64,000 nt of DNA from Pokkaliibacter sp. MBI-7 (GTDB lineage: Bacteria > Pseudomonadota > Gammaproteobacteria > Pseudomonadales > Balneatricaceae): assembly GCF_029846635.1 (NCBI RefSeq), contig NZ_JARVTG010000001.1:1766501-1830500 (forward strand). The letters run 5' to 3'. This document shows, piece after piece, positions 50,618-58,848 of the stretch. Position numbers and translations under genes: made by a program. Within the stretch, counting starts at the first letter, position 1. The number at the start of each line of letters is the position of its first letter. The notes beneath the pieces were generated by a model. It saw nothing but the letters and a program-made list of their open reading frames with translations, did not search any database and was not told where the DNA came from.

Positions 50618-51550
50618 TTAGAAATGGTGAACGAAACGTACCTGCACTCTGGAGCCGTCCGGGCGGTTCTTCACGTCCTGCTCGAAGTAGGCGTTGGCAA
50701 ACAGATGATCATCCTGAGAAAAGCTGTACATGGCGCCGGGGCCAATCGCCCAGACCTGCTCCCGGCGCCCTTCCACATCCTTGCCATCCACCTGCGTATC
50801 GGTGATCTGTTTCAGCCAGTAGCCGTTCAAGCCCACCCGCAGCTGCGGGGTCAGCGCATACTCACTGGCAAAGTTGGCGTGCAGTGCCTGTCCGGCCTGC
50901 GTGCTGCCGACATCGCCAAAGGCATAGGACGGATCGCTGTTTTTGAAGCTGTACAGGTAGTGGAAGCGCACTGAGGCGGTCCACTTCGGCGTAAACCAGT
51001 AGGTGCCTGCCCAGTAAGGGTCCAGCGACCAGAAATTACTGCCGGGGTTGATGTCCTTGTTACGGTCGTATTCGCCGGTCGGCAGATTGACCTGAAACTC
51101 CAGCCGCTGCACAAAGCGCGGGCCGTTGTCGCCCATCACCGGATCAAACTGGATAAACGGCCCGACCATCAGGTCTCCCATACCGCTCTGGCTTTTCAGC
51201 GCGGCATGGTTGAGGCCGTCATCCATATCCATTTTGCTGACCCACGGCAGCAGCAGGTTAATCCCCAGACTGGCATTACCCAGCCGCTGCTGCGACAGAT
51301 AGCTCAGCTGGGTGACCGACACCTGATAGTGCAGCTTCGATTTCGGCAGGCCGAGCTTGTCGCCGTTCTGGTCATTGAGTTGTGAGGCACTGTAGTTCTG
51401 CAGGTATTCCTGAGCGTACCAGCCCGGCCCGGCGGGCAGGCCGCCATCGAGAAAGCTGGTCAGCCCGAGGTTGACGGTCGGCAGATCGTAGGCGTTAGCC
51501 TGACCAGCGGTCAGACCCGCCAGCAAGGCCAGAGAACAGATGCGTTTCAT
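50618..51550 (-). CDS. Outer-membrane channel of the phenol MetA-like family
   Basis: 310 residues from ATG 51550; a GTG at 51565 is an alternative. Signal peptide of about 20 residues ending QANA. The mature protein has amphipathic beta strands throughout and ends in a C-terminal Phe (VQVRFVHHF), the usual outer-membrane assembly signal. Family hallmarks are LPAGPGWYAQEYLQNYSASQL, GIGDLMVGPFIQF-like GMGDLMVGPFIQFD, LEFQVNLPTGEYD and VRFHYLYSFKN. These proteins are encoded with aromatic degradation genes and are thought to admit hydrophobic substrates. Same direction as the indole genes, 208 bp downstream of the flavin reductase. Confidence 0.9.
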   Translation of the reverse strand: MKRICSLALLAGLTAGQANAYDLPTVNLGLTSFLDGGLPAGPGWYAQEYLQNYSASQLNDQNGDKLGLPKSKLHYQVSVTQLSYLSQQRLGNASLGINLLLPWVSKMDMDDGLNHAALKSQSGMGDLMVGPFIQFDPVMGDNGPRFVQRLEFQVNLPTGEYDRNKDINPGSNFWSLDPYWAGTYWFTPKWTASVRFHYLYSFKNSDPSYAFGDVGSTQAGQALHANFASEYALTPQLRVGLNGYWLKQITDTQVDGKDVEGRREQVWAIGPGAMYSFSQDDHLFANAYFEQDVKNRPDGSRVQVRFVHHF

Positions 51551-51758
51551 AGGAGCGTCTCTCACATGGGATAGGCTTGGCGCCTGGTTTCACCTCTTTG
51601 ACTCAACCGACAACAGGGCAATACCCATCCTCGCCATGCGGCCACTGGCCGATGGCGGGTAATCTCTGCGGATCATGCGGTGACGGCCCCGCCTGCCTGC
51701 CCACGGTGGCGAGAAGGCGGGAGCCTCAGCCCTGCTGTATTCAGAACATGCTCAACAT

Positions 51759-52295
51759 TCAGCAATGCAGGTCCGGATGAGGGCTGACGGCCCGGTACTG
51801 CCCGGCGTGAAACACCAGCGGCGCGCCACCGGCATGCTGGTAGTGCTCGATGGCACCGATAAAGATCAGATGGTCACCGCCGTCGTAACGGGTGTGGTTG
51901 CGGCAAATCAGTGTGGCGATAGCATCACGGATCAGAGGGACACCAGCAGTACCGGTGTCGTACTCCACCCCGGCGAACTTATCGCTGGCAGGGCGGGCGA
52001 ACTGGTTCGACAGCCCATGCTGATCGTGGCGCAGAATATTGATGGCAAAGTGGCTGCAGTTGACGAAGTCGGCCAGACTCGGCGCCGTCCGCGCCAGACT
52101 CCACAGCACCAGCGCCGGGTCGAGGGACACCGAAGAAAAGGAGTTGGCGGTCATGCCGATCTTGCGGCCGTCAGCACCCAGGGTGGTGATAATGGTTACG
52201 CCCGTGGCGAACTGGCCAAGCAGGTTGCGCAATGAGCGCGGATCGCTGTCGCCAACAGCGACTAGCCCTTCCGGCAGCAGGGGTGTGGTTGTCAT
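51759..52295 (-). CDS. Flavin reductase of the indole monooxygenase (IifD/StyB-like)
   Basis: 178 residues preceded by ACAGGAGTTTTGCC. The flavin reductase-like domain is clear: LRNLLGQFATGVTIITTLGADGRKIGMTANSFSSVSLDPALVLWSL and FAINILRHDQHGLSNQFARPASDKFAGVEYDTGTAGVPLI over residues 20-130, ending GDHLIFIGAIEHYQH. It reduces FAD with NADH and hands it to the StyA-type monooxygenase encoded just upstream. Gap to the monooxygenase gene is 75 bp, same direction. Confidence 0.94.
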   Translation of the reverse strand: MTTTPLLPEGLVAVGDSDPRSLRNLLGQFATGVTIITTLGADGRKIGMTANSFSSVSLDPALVLWSLARTAPSLADFVNCSHFAINILRHDQHGLSNQFARPASDKFAGVEYDTGTAGVPLIRDAIATLICRNHTRYDGGDHLIFIGAIEHYQHAGGAPLVFHAGQYRAVSPHPDLHC

Positions 52296-52370
52296 GGCAA
52301 AACTCCTGTCAGGGTGGTGGACCTGCCGCTCTTCACGGTGAGGGCAGGTTCGCGGAAGTACAGTACCGGC

Positions 52371-53606
52371 TCAGGCCGCGCGGGCGGTGGCTTCAATCAG
52401 TGCCAGACTCTCACTGGCATCGAACCACCAGGGGTTGAAGCGGCGCGGATCATCAAAGCCGTTGACGATGGTCGAGGCCAGCTGCGGTGAACTGGCCGCG
52501 GCCGCCAGCAGCTGCAGCATGTGCGGCGCAGGCGGTTGCAGCAGGCTGTTGGTCCAGGCCACCACATGACGGGCATAACTCCAGTACAGCTCGAAGGTGT
52601 CGTGCATCCAGGCGCTGTCAAAGGCCTGCTGCCCCCGCAGCAGAATGGCCTCCAGATAGACCTTGCTGCACTTGGCGGCGTTGTTGGAGCCCTGTCCGGT
52701 AATCGGGTCATTGACCACCAGCGCATCGGCCATGCCGAACACCTGTCGGCCGGAAGGCAGCGTCATCACCGGCTTGCGAATGGTCGGCGCAAAGCGGCCA
52801 GCGAGATAACCCTGTTCATCGGTCAGCTCGACATGCTGGCAGCGCTCGGCTTCCCACGGCGCATAACGGCTGACGATATCGAGGCTCATCTGCAGGTGCT
52901 GGGCCGGTGTTGTGGCCGCCTGCCAGCAGTCCATCGGCCCGCCGGGAATCCCTTCAAACACCATGATTTCGCACGGGCCGCTGAGGGTCAGGGCGGGGAA
53001 CACGAAGTATTCACCGACACCGGGAATCAGGTTGAACGCCACCCGTGAATAGGGCTCGGCGGGCTGCATGCCGTGCACATAGGTCAGCGCCAGCGAGCGC
53101 TGCGGGGTAGCAAAGGCAGAGCGTTCGGCGTCACGCTCGAAGCACTTGACCACCTCGCCCTTACCGGCCGCCAGCAGCACCAGATCGAAGGTCGCGGTCA
53201 GTCGCTCCAGCGCCTCGATACCGACATCCTCCAGCAGCAGCTCACCGCCGCGCTCGACAAAGGTCTCCATCCACACCGGCATTTTCAGACGCTGATCCAC
53301 CGACTGCGCCGGTTTGGCCAGTTCGGCACTCCAGCTGAACAGCGACTCGCCCTGCGCCTGCGGATTGCAGACATTCAGGCCGATGCCCTCGACCGGCGGG
53401 CAGTCGTTCTGCCAGAAGTCGATACCCAGCTCACGCTCGGTGGTGAGGGCTGCATCAAACATGCACTGGCTGGACATCACCCGTCCGCCGCGCACCTCGT
53501 CGGCACTGCGGTTTGTCACCAGGGTCACGGCATACCCTTTGGCCAGCAAACCCAGCCCCAGCTGCAGGCCGGACTGTCCGGCCCCGACGATGGCAATATT
53601 TCGCAT
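52371..53606 (-). CDS. StyA-family indole monooxygenase (IifC-like)
   Basis: 411 residues preceded by AGAGGAAG. N-terminal FAD site IAIVGAGQSGLQLGLGLLAKG, then the StyA-specific stretches VTNRSADEVRGGRVMSSQCMFD, NVCNPQAQGESLFSW and KMPVWMETFVERGGEL, and the second flavin motif GMADALVVNDPITGQGSNNAAKC. Two-component monooxygenases of this group epoxidise styrene or indole. The neighbours (SDR and DLH-SnoaL genes, no styrene oxide isomerase or phenylacetaldehyde dehydrogenase) favour indole, as in Acinetobacter iifC. Central gene of the cluster. Confidence 0.93.
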   Translation of the reverse strand: MRNIAIVGAGQSGLQLGLGLLAKGYAVTLVTNRSADEVRGGRVMSSQCMFDAALTTERELGIDFWQNDCPPVEGIGLNVCNPQAQGESLFSWSAELAKPAQSVDQRLKMPVWMETFVERGGELLLEDVGIEALERLTATFDLVLLAAGKGEVVKCFERDAERSAFATPQRSLALTYVHGMQPAEPYSRVAFNLIPGVGEYFVFPALTLSGPCEIMVFEGIPGGPMDCWQAATTPAQHLQMSLDIVSRYAPWEAERCQHVELTDEQGYLAGRFAPTIRKPVMTLPSGRQVFGMADALVVNDPITGQGSNNAAKCSKVYLEAILLRGQQAFDSAWMHDTFELYWSYARHVVAWTNSLLQPPAPHMLQLLAAAASSPQLASTIVNGFDDPRRFNPWWFDASESLALIEATARAA

Positions 53607-53684
53607 TTCTCTCTTCCTCTTGCTCGGTGCTTTGCAGACGGCGCACTGCGCACCTGGTGTTATCAGATCAAGGCGGCAGACCGA

Positions 53685-54491
53685 TCACTCTGCCAGCCGC
53701 GGGATGGCAGGCTGGCTGCGCTCCGGTCCCATCACGGAATAGCCGCCGTCAACGGCGTAGTCGGCACCGGTGACAAAGCTGGCCTGCGCAGAGCAAAGGA
53801 AGGCGACCACATTAGCCACTTCTTCCGGCTCCCCAAGACGGCCCAGCAGATGGAAGTCGGCGGCGACCTGATCGGCCTTGTGACGATTGCCGCCACTGAC
53901 TTCGGCGATCACCCGCGACCAGGTCCAGCCCGGCGATACGGAGTTGACCCGGATGCCATCGGCTGCCAGATCCATCGCCATGCTCTTGGTCAGGTGGCGG
54001 ATGGCGGCCTTGGAGACGGGATAGAGCCAGCGCCCGGTCTGGGCACAGCCAGCAGAAATAGAAGTGAAATTGACTACCGCCCCGGCAGCGGCCTTGAGGT
54101 CGTCATGCAGGGCCTGCGTCAGCATCACACTGCTGACCAGATTGATATCCAGTGCCCGCAGCCACTGGCTTCGGGTCGAGGCAAAGCCGTCATCTTCGTA
54201 ACTGCAAGCAATATTGATCAGCAGATCGACCCGCCCGAGGCGCTCATGCACCTCGGTAATGGCAGCCTTGATGGCGTCATCATCGGTCAGGTCGAGGGCC
54301 ACAAAGCAGGCTCCCAGCTGAGCAGCCACCGCCTCCCCCTGCGGATCAATATCAAAAATTGCGACCTGCGCCCCCTGGCGGATCAGCGTCGCGGCCACCG
54401 CGGCGCCAATCAGGGTGGCACCACCGCTGACGATGGCGATCTTGCCCTGCAGCGGCAGAGTGGTCTGGCTATCAGTTGCTGACATCATCAT
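53685..54491 (-). CDS. Short-chain dehydrogenase of the indole pathway (IifB-like)
   Basis: 268 residues; three ATG codons open the gene, and GAGGAA at the end of the preceding gene supports the second or third one. NAD site IAIVSGGATLIGAAVAATLI, followed by FDIDPQG and an altered NNAG motif (LLINIACSYED). The catalytic Ser and YxxxK are in FTSISAGC and YPVSKAAIRHLTKSMAMDLA. In the Acinetobacter pathway the equivalent enzyme oxidises the dihydrodiol made from indole to 3-hydroxyindolin-2-one. The gene starts 6 bp after the DLH-SnoaL gene. Confidence 0.92.
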   Translation of the reverse strand: MMMSATDSQTTLPLQGKIAIVSGGATLIGAAVAATLIRQGAQVAIFDIDPQGEAVAAQLGACFVALDLTDDDAIKAAITEVHERLGRVDLLINIACSYEDDGFASTRSQWLRALDINLVSSVMLTQALHDDLKAAAGAVVNFTSISAGCAQTGRWLYPVSKAAIRHLTKSMAMDLAADGIRVNSVSPGWTWSRVIAEVSGGNRHKADQVAADFHLLGRLGEPEEVANVVAFLCSAQASFVTGADYAVDGGYSVMGPERSQPAIPRLAE

Positions 54492-54497
54492 GGTTCC

Positions 54498-55745
54498 TCA
54501 GGCGTCGGTGGCTTTGCCTTCGCTGGCTGCCCAGCCCGGCATCAGGGTGTTGGAAGGCAGGGTTTCATCCAGCAGCTTGTGCGCAGTCTCGATACCGGCA
54601 ACGGGCAGCCCCGCTGGCGACAGCAGGCCCAGCTGGACCAGTACGCTGGCCTGATCCCAGTAGATGTGTTCGTGATAGAGCTTGGGTCCGCGAAACTTCA
54701 CCACACCCAGCATGGGGATCTCGACGTAGCGCCCGGTCGGGGCAACGCCCGGCAGCATCCAGTCGATCTCGGTGTCGTGGGTAAAACGCATGATGAATTC
54801 ATCGACAATCTGCGTGGCGCCGACGGTGCGGGAGATCGGCAACAGCGTCATGTCCTGCGGGTTGTTGTGGATAAAGTGATAGCGGTAGAAACGGCTGAGC
54901 TGCTTGTAACCGACACCGCCGGTCATGGTGGGGATGTGATTGACGTAGGGCTCGGGCACCATGGTGGCCATGGTCGCGGGTACGTTGCGGGTATCAAACT
55001 CGTGGCGGATATGTTCTTCCCACAGGGCGGCCAGATCATAGTCCGGGCCGATCTGCCGGTGCAGCGCTGCCACACTGCGCTCATGGGCCAGCAGCGCCGC
55101 CGCTTTGTCATAGTGGTGCCCAGCCGGACGGGCAAAGGCGTGATCGACGCCGGGGTAGATATACACTTCGGTGCCGGCCTTGCCCGCCAGTGCACTGACG
55201 ATGGCCTGCTGCGCCTCTGCCGGGCAGAAGCCATCATCACCGGCAATGTGCAGCACCAGCCGCCCCTGCAACCCTTCCAGCTCGTGCAGCGCCTTCTCGA
55301 TGCCAACGCCGTAATACCCCACGGCGCAGCGCACTTCCGGCAGGCGACAGGCGGCCAGATAGGCCAGCTTGCCACCCAGACAGTAGCCCAGTACGGCCAG
55401 ATCATCGCCACTGCATTCTGGCAGCGTACGCAGAAAGGCCAGACTGTTGCGGATATCCTCAACACCGCCCTCTTCGCTGTAGTTCTGATACAGGGCGAAG
55501 GCCTGCTGGAAATCGTCCTCGCTGTAGCCCAGCTCGATACCAGGTGTCTGCCGCCAGTAGAGATCAGGCACCAGCACGGTATAGCCTTCTTCGGCCAGAT
55601 GATCAGCCACCTGACGCATGGCTTCATTAACGCCAAATATCTCCTGACACAGCACCACACCCGGCCCCTGACCATCAATGGAAGGGGCAAGATAGGCAGA
55701 GAAAGTACCCTCGGGTACGGTAATCGACACGTAGCGACCTTGCAT
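54498..55745 (-). CDS. Dienelactone hydrolase-SnoaL fusion protein (IifA-like)
   Basis: 415 residues preceded by GGAG. Residues 1-220 are a dienelactone hydrolase domain with GVVLCQEIFGVNEAMRQVADHLAEEGY, the nucleophile elbow LGYCLGGK (Cys) and PGVDHAFARP (His). Residues about 245-400 are a SnoaL-like domain (LSRFYRYHFIHNNPQDM, VDEFIMRFTHDTEIDWMLPGVAPTGRYVEIPM, YHEHIYWDQASVLVQLGLL). In the indole pathway this position holds the cofactor-independent enzyme making anthranilate from 3-hydroxyindolin-2-one. First gene of the operon, divergent from an AraC gene by 425 bp. Confidence 0.9.
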   Translation of the reverse strand: MQGRYVSITVPEGTFSAYLAPSIDGQGPGVVLCQEIFGVNEAMRQVADHLAEEGYTVLVPDLYWRQTPGIELGYSEDDFQQAFALYQNYSEEGGVEDIRNSLAFLRTLPECSGDDLAVLGYCLGGKLAYLAACRLPEVRCAVGYYGVGIEKALHELEGLQGRLVLHIAGDDGFCPAEAQQAIVSALAGKAGTEVYIYPGVDHAFARPAGHHYDKAAALLAHERSVAALHRQIGPDYDLAALWEEHIRHEFDTRNVPATMATMVPEPYVNHIPTMTGGVGYKQLSRFYRYHFIHNNPQDMTLLPISRTVGATQIVDEFIMRFTHDTEIDWMLPGVAPTGRYVEIPMLGVVKFRGPKLYHEHIYWDQASVLVQLGLLSPAGLPVAGIETAHKLLDETLPSNTLMPGWAASEGKATDA

Positions 55746-56040
55746 GGCAACACTCCGGCTCTGTAGTGGGGTTGCCTTTGATTCTGCGAGGATGGGCGCC
55801 GCCGCTCTATCCGCTGGATGCGCGGACTATCCCCTCCCTGCCAGACTTTGCTGACGGTCAATAAACGGCACCGCGGGCGCCTCAAAGTGCTACTTTCCGT
55901 GACCCGGGCTGGTCCGTTCAGGTGCAGGAGCGATAGCGCTGCGCTGACGTGAATCAACCTGCCCTGGCTATCTCTCTGTTTTTTCACTCTTTTTCAGCGC
56001 ATTTCCCGGCGCTGCCAGCACTTGCCAGTGAGGCTGGCGA

Positions 56041-56056
56041 GGGCACTGAATTTGCA
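56041..56056 (+). promoter_or_regulatory. Sigma-54-like -24/-12 element before the AraC gene
   Basis: GGGCAC (56041-56046), 5 nt, TTGCAT (56052-56056 and one more base) matches the sigma-54 pattern TGGCAC-N5-TTGC except for the first T, with the required GG-N10-GC spacing. It points toward the AraC gene 115 bp downstream. The rest of 55746-56170 has no gene; it should also hold the promoter of the divergent indole operon. A chance match is possible. Confidence 0.35.
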
Positions 56057-56170
56057 TGAATCGTGAACAGGTGCCAACAGAGCACTGTTGCAGGCAAGCG
56101 GGCCGTCCACGCGGCTTCAGGGTGTTACCCCGGCGACCTGCTATTACCGTGAGAGTCAGGAATCACCCCG

Positions 56171-57178
56171 ATGAGAGCCAGCAACTGCATTGAGTTCCAC
56201 GATGTGCACGCCGATCATCATGATCTGGATGGCGCACGCTCGTGGATGTCCATCATCTGTGGCCCCCATTCGCTGCGGGCCGATGTACCGCGCCATATCC
56301 AGTTTCATTACACCGGCAACCGCTTCAAATCCATGTCGACCACCCTCGGCCATATCGAGTACGGCACCGATGTCACCATCGGCGTGGAAGACATCATCCA
56401 GCTCAACTGCTACAGCATCAGCCTGCCCGTCAGCGGCCAGCAGGAGTTGAGCAAGGATGGCGAGCGGCATATCTCCGACCGTGATACCGGCCTGATTATT
56501 TCTCCCGATCAGCATCAGCAGCTGACCATTGGCGGTAACTGTCGCAAAGTGCAGGTGGCGATTGAGCGCAACGCCATGCGCTCGGTGCTGGAATCGATGC
56601 TGGAGCGCAAGGTCGACAAACCGCTGCAGTTTGCCTCGCGGGTTGAGGCAGGCCATGGCGGCACCGGCTCATGGTGGCGGATGGTGCGTTACTTTATGGA
56701 TGAGATGGAAAGTGCCCGTGATCTGTTCCAGCACACCGCCTTTTCCCGCGATATGGAGACAGCACTGATCAAGGGGCTGATTCTGGCCCAGCCAAGCAAC
56801 TATTCCGATGAGCTGCACAGCCGTTACGATACGCGTCTGCCGCACTATCTGCTGCGCGCCCGGCAGTTCATCCATGACCATGCCCGCGACGCCCTGTGTC
56901 TGGAAGATATCGAGCAGGCAGCGGGCGTGTCACGCTTCAAGCTGTTTGAAGCCTTCCGCCAGCACGCCGGGATGTCGCCCATGGCTTATGTGAAAAAGCA
57001 CCGGCTGGAGTGCGCCCGGCGAGACATTCTGGAAGACTTCTCTACCCGTAACGTGTCGGCCATTGCTATGGAATGGGGCTTCAATCACCTTGGCCGCTTC
57101 GCCAGTGACTACCGCAAGCTGTTCGGTGAAAGCCCGTCAGAAACGGCGCAGCGCTTCCACGGTAAAAGGCTGAGCTGA
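56171..57178 (+). CDS. AraC-family regulator divergent from the indole operon (IifR-like)
   Basis: 335 residues; AGGAA lies upstream of the ATG. The AraC_binding_2 domain (FKSMSTTLGHIEYGTDVTIGVEDIIQLNCYSISLPVSG, GLIISPDQHQQLTIGG) and the helix-turn-helix pair (LCLEDIEQAAGVSRFKLFEAFRQHAGMSPMAYVKKHRLECARR, VSAIAMEWGFNHLGRFASDYRKLFGESPSETAQ) are complete. Being divergent from iifA-like gene, it is the best candidate for the indole-responsive activator. It is paralogous to the AraC gene at 47984, so the cluster is bracketed by related regulators. A strong terminator follows. Confidence 0.93.
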   Translation: MRASNCIEFHDVHADHHDLDGARSWMSIICGPHSLRADVPRHIQFHYTGNRFKSMSTTLGHIEYGTDVTIGVEDIIQLNCYSISLPVSGQQELSKDGERHISDRDTGLIISPDQHQQLTIGGNCRKVQVAIERNAMRSVLESMLERKVDKPLQFASRVEAGHGGTGSWWRMVRYFMDEMESARDLFQHTAFSRDMETALIKGLILAQPSNYSDELHSRYDTRLPHYLLRARQFIHDHARDALCLEDIEQAAGVSRFKLFEAFRQHAGMSPMAYVKKHRLECARRDILEDFSTRNVSAIAMEWGFNHLGRFASDYRKLFGESPSETAQRFHGKRLS

Positions 57179-57223
57179 GCGGGCCACGCCCCTGCCAGTA
57201 CCGAACATCGCACAGCGGATAAA

Positions 57224-57258
57224 ACAAAACCCCGGGGCTTACACCACCGGGGTTTTGT
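57224..57258. terminator. Strong bidirectional terminator between AraC gene and aminotransferase gene
   Basis: ACAAAACCCCGG (57224-57235) and CCGGGGTTTTGT (57247-57258) form a perfect 12-bp stem with A and T runs built into its base, as in bidirectional terminators. Confidence 0.9.
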
Positions 57259-57287
57259 GTTGACTGCGGCTCAGTCAGCGCTGGCGC

Positions 57288-58502
57288 TTACTGGCTGACC
57301 ATCTTGGCGATGGCTTTTTCCAGACGCGCCATCCCTTCCTTGATGTCTTCCTCAGGAATCACCAGTGAAGGTGCAAAACGCAGGGTGTTGGTGCTGGCGG
57401 TCAGAATCATCACGCCTTCTTCAGCACCGGCACCGATAAAGGCCTTGGCGTTGCTGGCATAGGGCTCAACCAGCTCGGCACCGATCAGCAGGCCCATACC
57501 ACGGATTTCCTTGAACACATGGTACTTGGCGTTGATGGCTTCCAGCGCTTCACGGAACAGGGCGTGCTTGCGCTTCACGCCTTCCAGCACGGACGGACGG
57601 TTGATTTCGTCCAGCACAGACTCTGCCACGGCGCAGGCCAGAGCGTTACCACCGTAGGTGGAACCATGGCTGCCGAAACCGAAGCTGGCTGCAACCTTGT
57701 CAGTAGTCAGCATGGCACCGATAGGGAAACCACCGCCCAGTGACTTGGCAGAAGACAGGATATCGGGGGTCACACCGATTTCCATGTAGGCAAACAGTGA
57801 ACCGGAACGGCCCATGCCGCTCTGCACTTCATCGAATACCAGCAGGGCATTGTGCTGGTCGCACAGCTCGCGTACGGCTTTGGCAAATTCGGCAGTGGCT
57901 GGCAGGATACCGCCTTCACCCTGAATAGGCTCCATCACCACCGCGCAGGTGCGATCAGAGATGACCGCCTTCAGTGCTTCGAGATCGTTGAACGGCACGT
58001 GAGTGATACCACCCGGTGCAGGCTCGAAACCGATACGGTATTTAGGCTGACCACCGACCGATACGGTGAACAGGGTACGGCCGTGGAAAGAATTGGTGAA
58101 AGCAATGATTTCGTTCTTTTCCGGGCCGAAGTTGTCATAGGCATACTTACGCGCCAGCTTGAAGGCCGCTTCGTTAGCTTCGGCACCGGAGTTGGCAAAG
58201 AATACCCGGTCAGCGAACGTCGCATCGACCAGTTTGCTGGCCAGACGCAGAGCGGGTTCATTGGTCATGACGTTGGACAGGTGCCAGATTTTATTGGCCT
58301 GCTCGGTCAGTGCCTTGACCATCACTGGATGACAATGACCCAGCGCCGTCACCGCGATACCGCCGGCAAAGTCCACGTACTCTCGGCCTTCCTGGTCCCA
58401 TACACGCGAACCTTCACCGCGCACAGGCACGATTTGTGAGGGGCTGTAGGTGGGTACCATGACTTCGTCAAAAGTCGACCGGGTTACCTGCTTGGTGGTC
58501 AT
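57288..58502 (-). CDS. argD: Acetylornithine/succinylornithine aminotransferase
   Basis: 404 residues, the normal length. PLP enzyme of class III: VDFAGGIAVTALGHCHPVMVKAL, FFANSGAEANEAAFKLARKYA, AFTNSFHGRTLFTVSVGGQPKYR, VVMEPIQGEGGI, LLVFDEVQSGMGRSG, and the PLP lysine in DILSSAKSLGGGFPIGAML. HGSTYGGNALACAVAE and RGMGLLIG complete the ArgD/AstC signature. It serves arginine synthesis, or arginine breakdown through succinylornithine; the two cannot be separated by sequence alone. Single gene between two terminators. A 4-aminobutyrate aminotransferase is less likely. Confidence 0.92.
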   Translation of the reverse strand: MTTKQVTRSTFDEVMVPTYSPSQIVPVRGEGSRVWDQEGREYVDFAGGIAVTALGHCHPVMVKALTEQANKIWHLSNVMTNEPALRLASKLVDATFADRVFFANSGAEANEAAFKLARKYAYDNFGPEKNEIIAFTNSFHGRTLFTVSVGGQPKYRIGFEPAPGGITHVPFNDLEALKAVISDRTCAVVMEPIQGEGGILPATAEFAKAVRELCDQHNALLVFDEVQSGMGRSGSLFAYMEIGVTPDILSSAKSLGGGFPIGAMLTTDKVAASFGFGSHGSTYGGNALACAVAESVLDEINRPSVLEGVKRKHALFREALEAINAKYHVFKEIRGMGLLIGAELVEPYASNAKAFIGAGAEEGVMILTASTNTLRFAPSLVIPEEDIKEGMARLEKAIAKMVSQ

Positions 58503-58776
58503 TGTCGTTCCTCATCATTCATTCAATGGCAAATCGCAACACTGCGCCCGTGCCAGGTTATGCGTTTTACTCTAGTGCCTGTTATATCGTCAATTGCTTT
58601 GCAAAGATTGCGATCCGGCGACCCGTTTTTGTTCGCCCAAGCCGCCCCAAAGCTTTTTATAAAGAGCAGGTCGCGCCTGCACAACCGCCAGACCGCAGCT
58701 ATCTGCCAATACAGCACAAATCGCTGTCCGCAGCGCACCGGCAGCAGGATTATGCGGCCCGCCGGAAAGCAGAAAC

Positions 58777-58806
58777 AACACCGCCGACCCGGAGGTCGGC
58801 GGTGTT
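58777..58806 (-). terminator. Terminator after the NAD-glutamate dehydrogenase gene
   Basis: AACACCGCCGACC (58777-58789) and GGTCGGCGGTGTT (58794-58806) form a perfect 13-bp stem with a 4-nt loop, read out on the minus strand with GTTTCT after it. The rest of 58503-58848 has no gene and should include the argD promoter. Confidence 0.8.
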
Positions 58807-58848
58807 TCACTCAGTGGTGATGACGGCTGCAGCCGTCGTTTGCCACCG

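Noticed and set aside
52371..53606. Styrene degradation assignment for the StyA-type monooxygenase
   Set aside because: No styrene oxide isomerase or phenylacetaldehyde dehydrogenase gene is adjacent, while the SDR and DLH-SnoaL neighbours fit the indole pathway.
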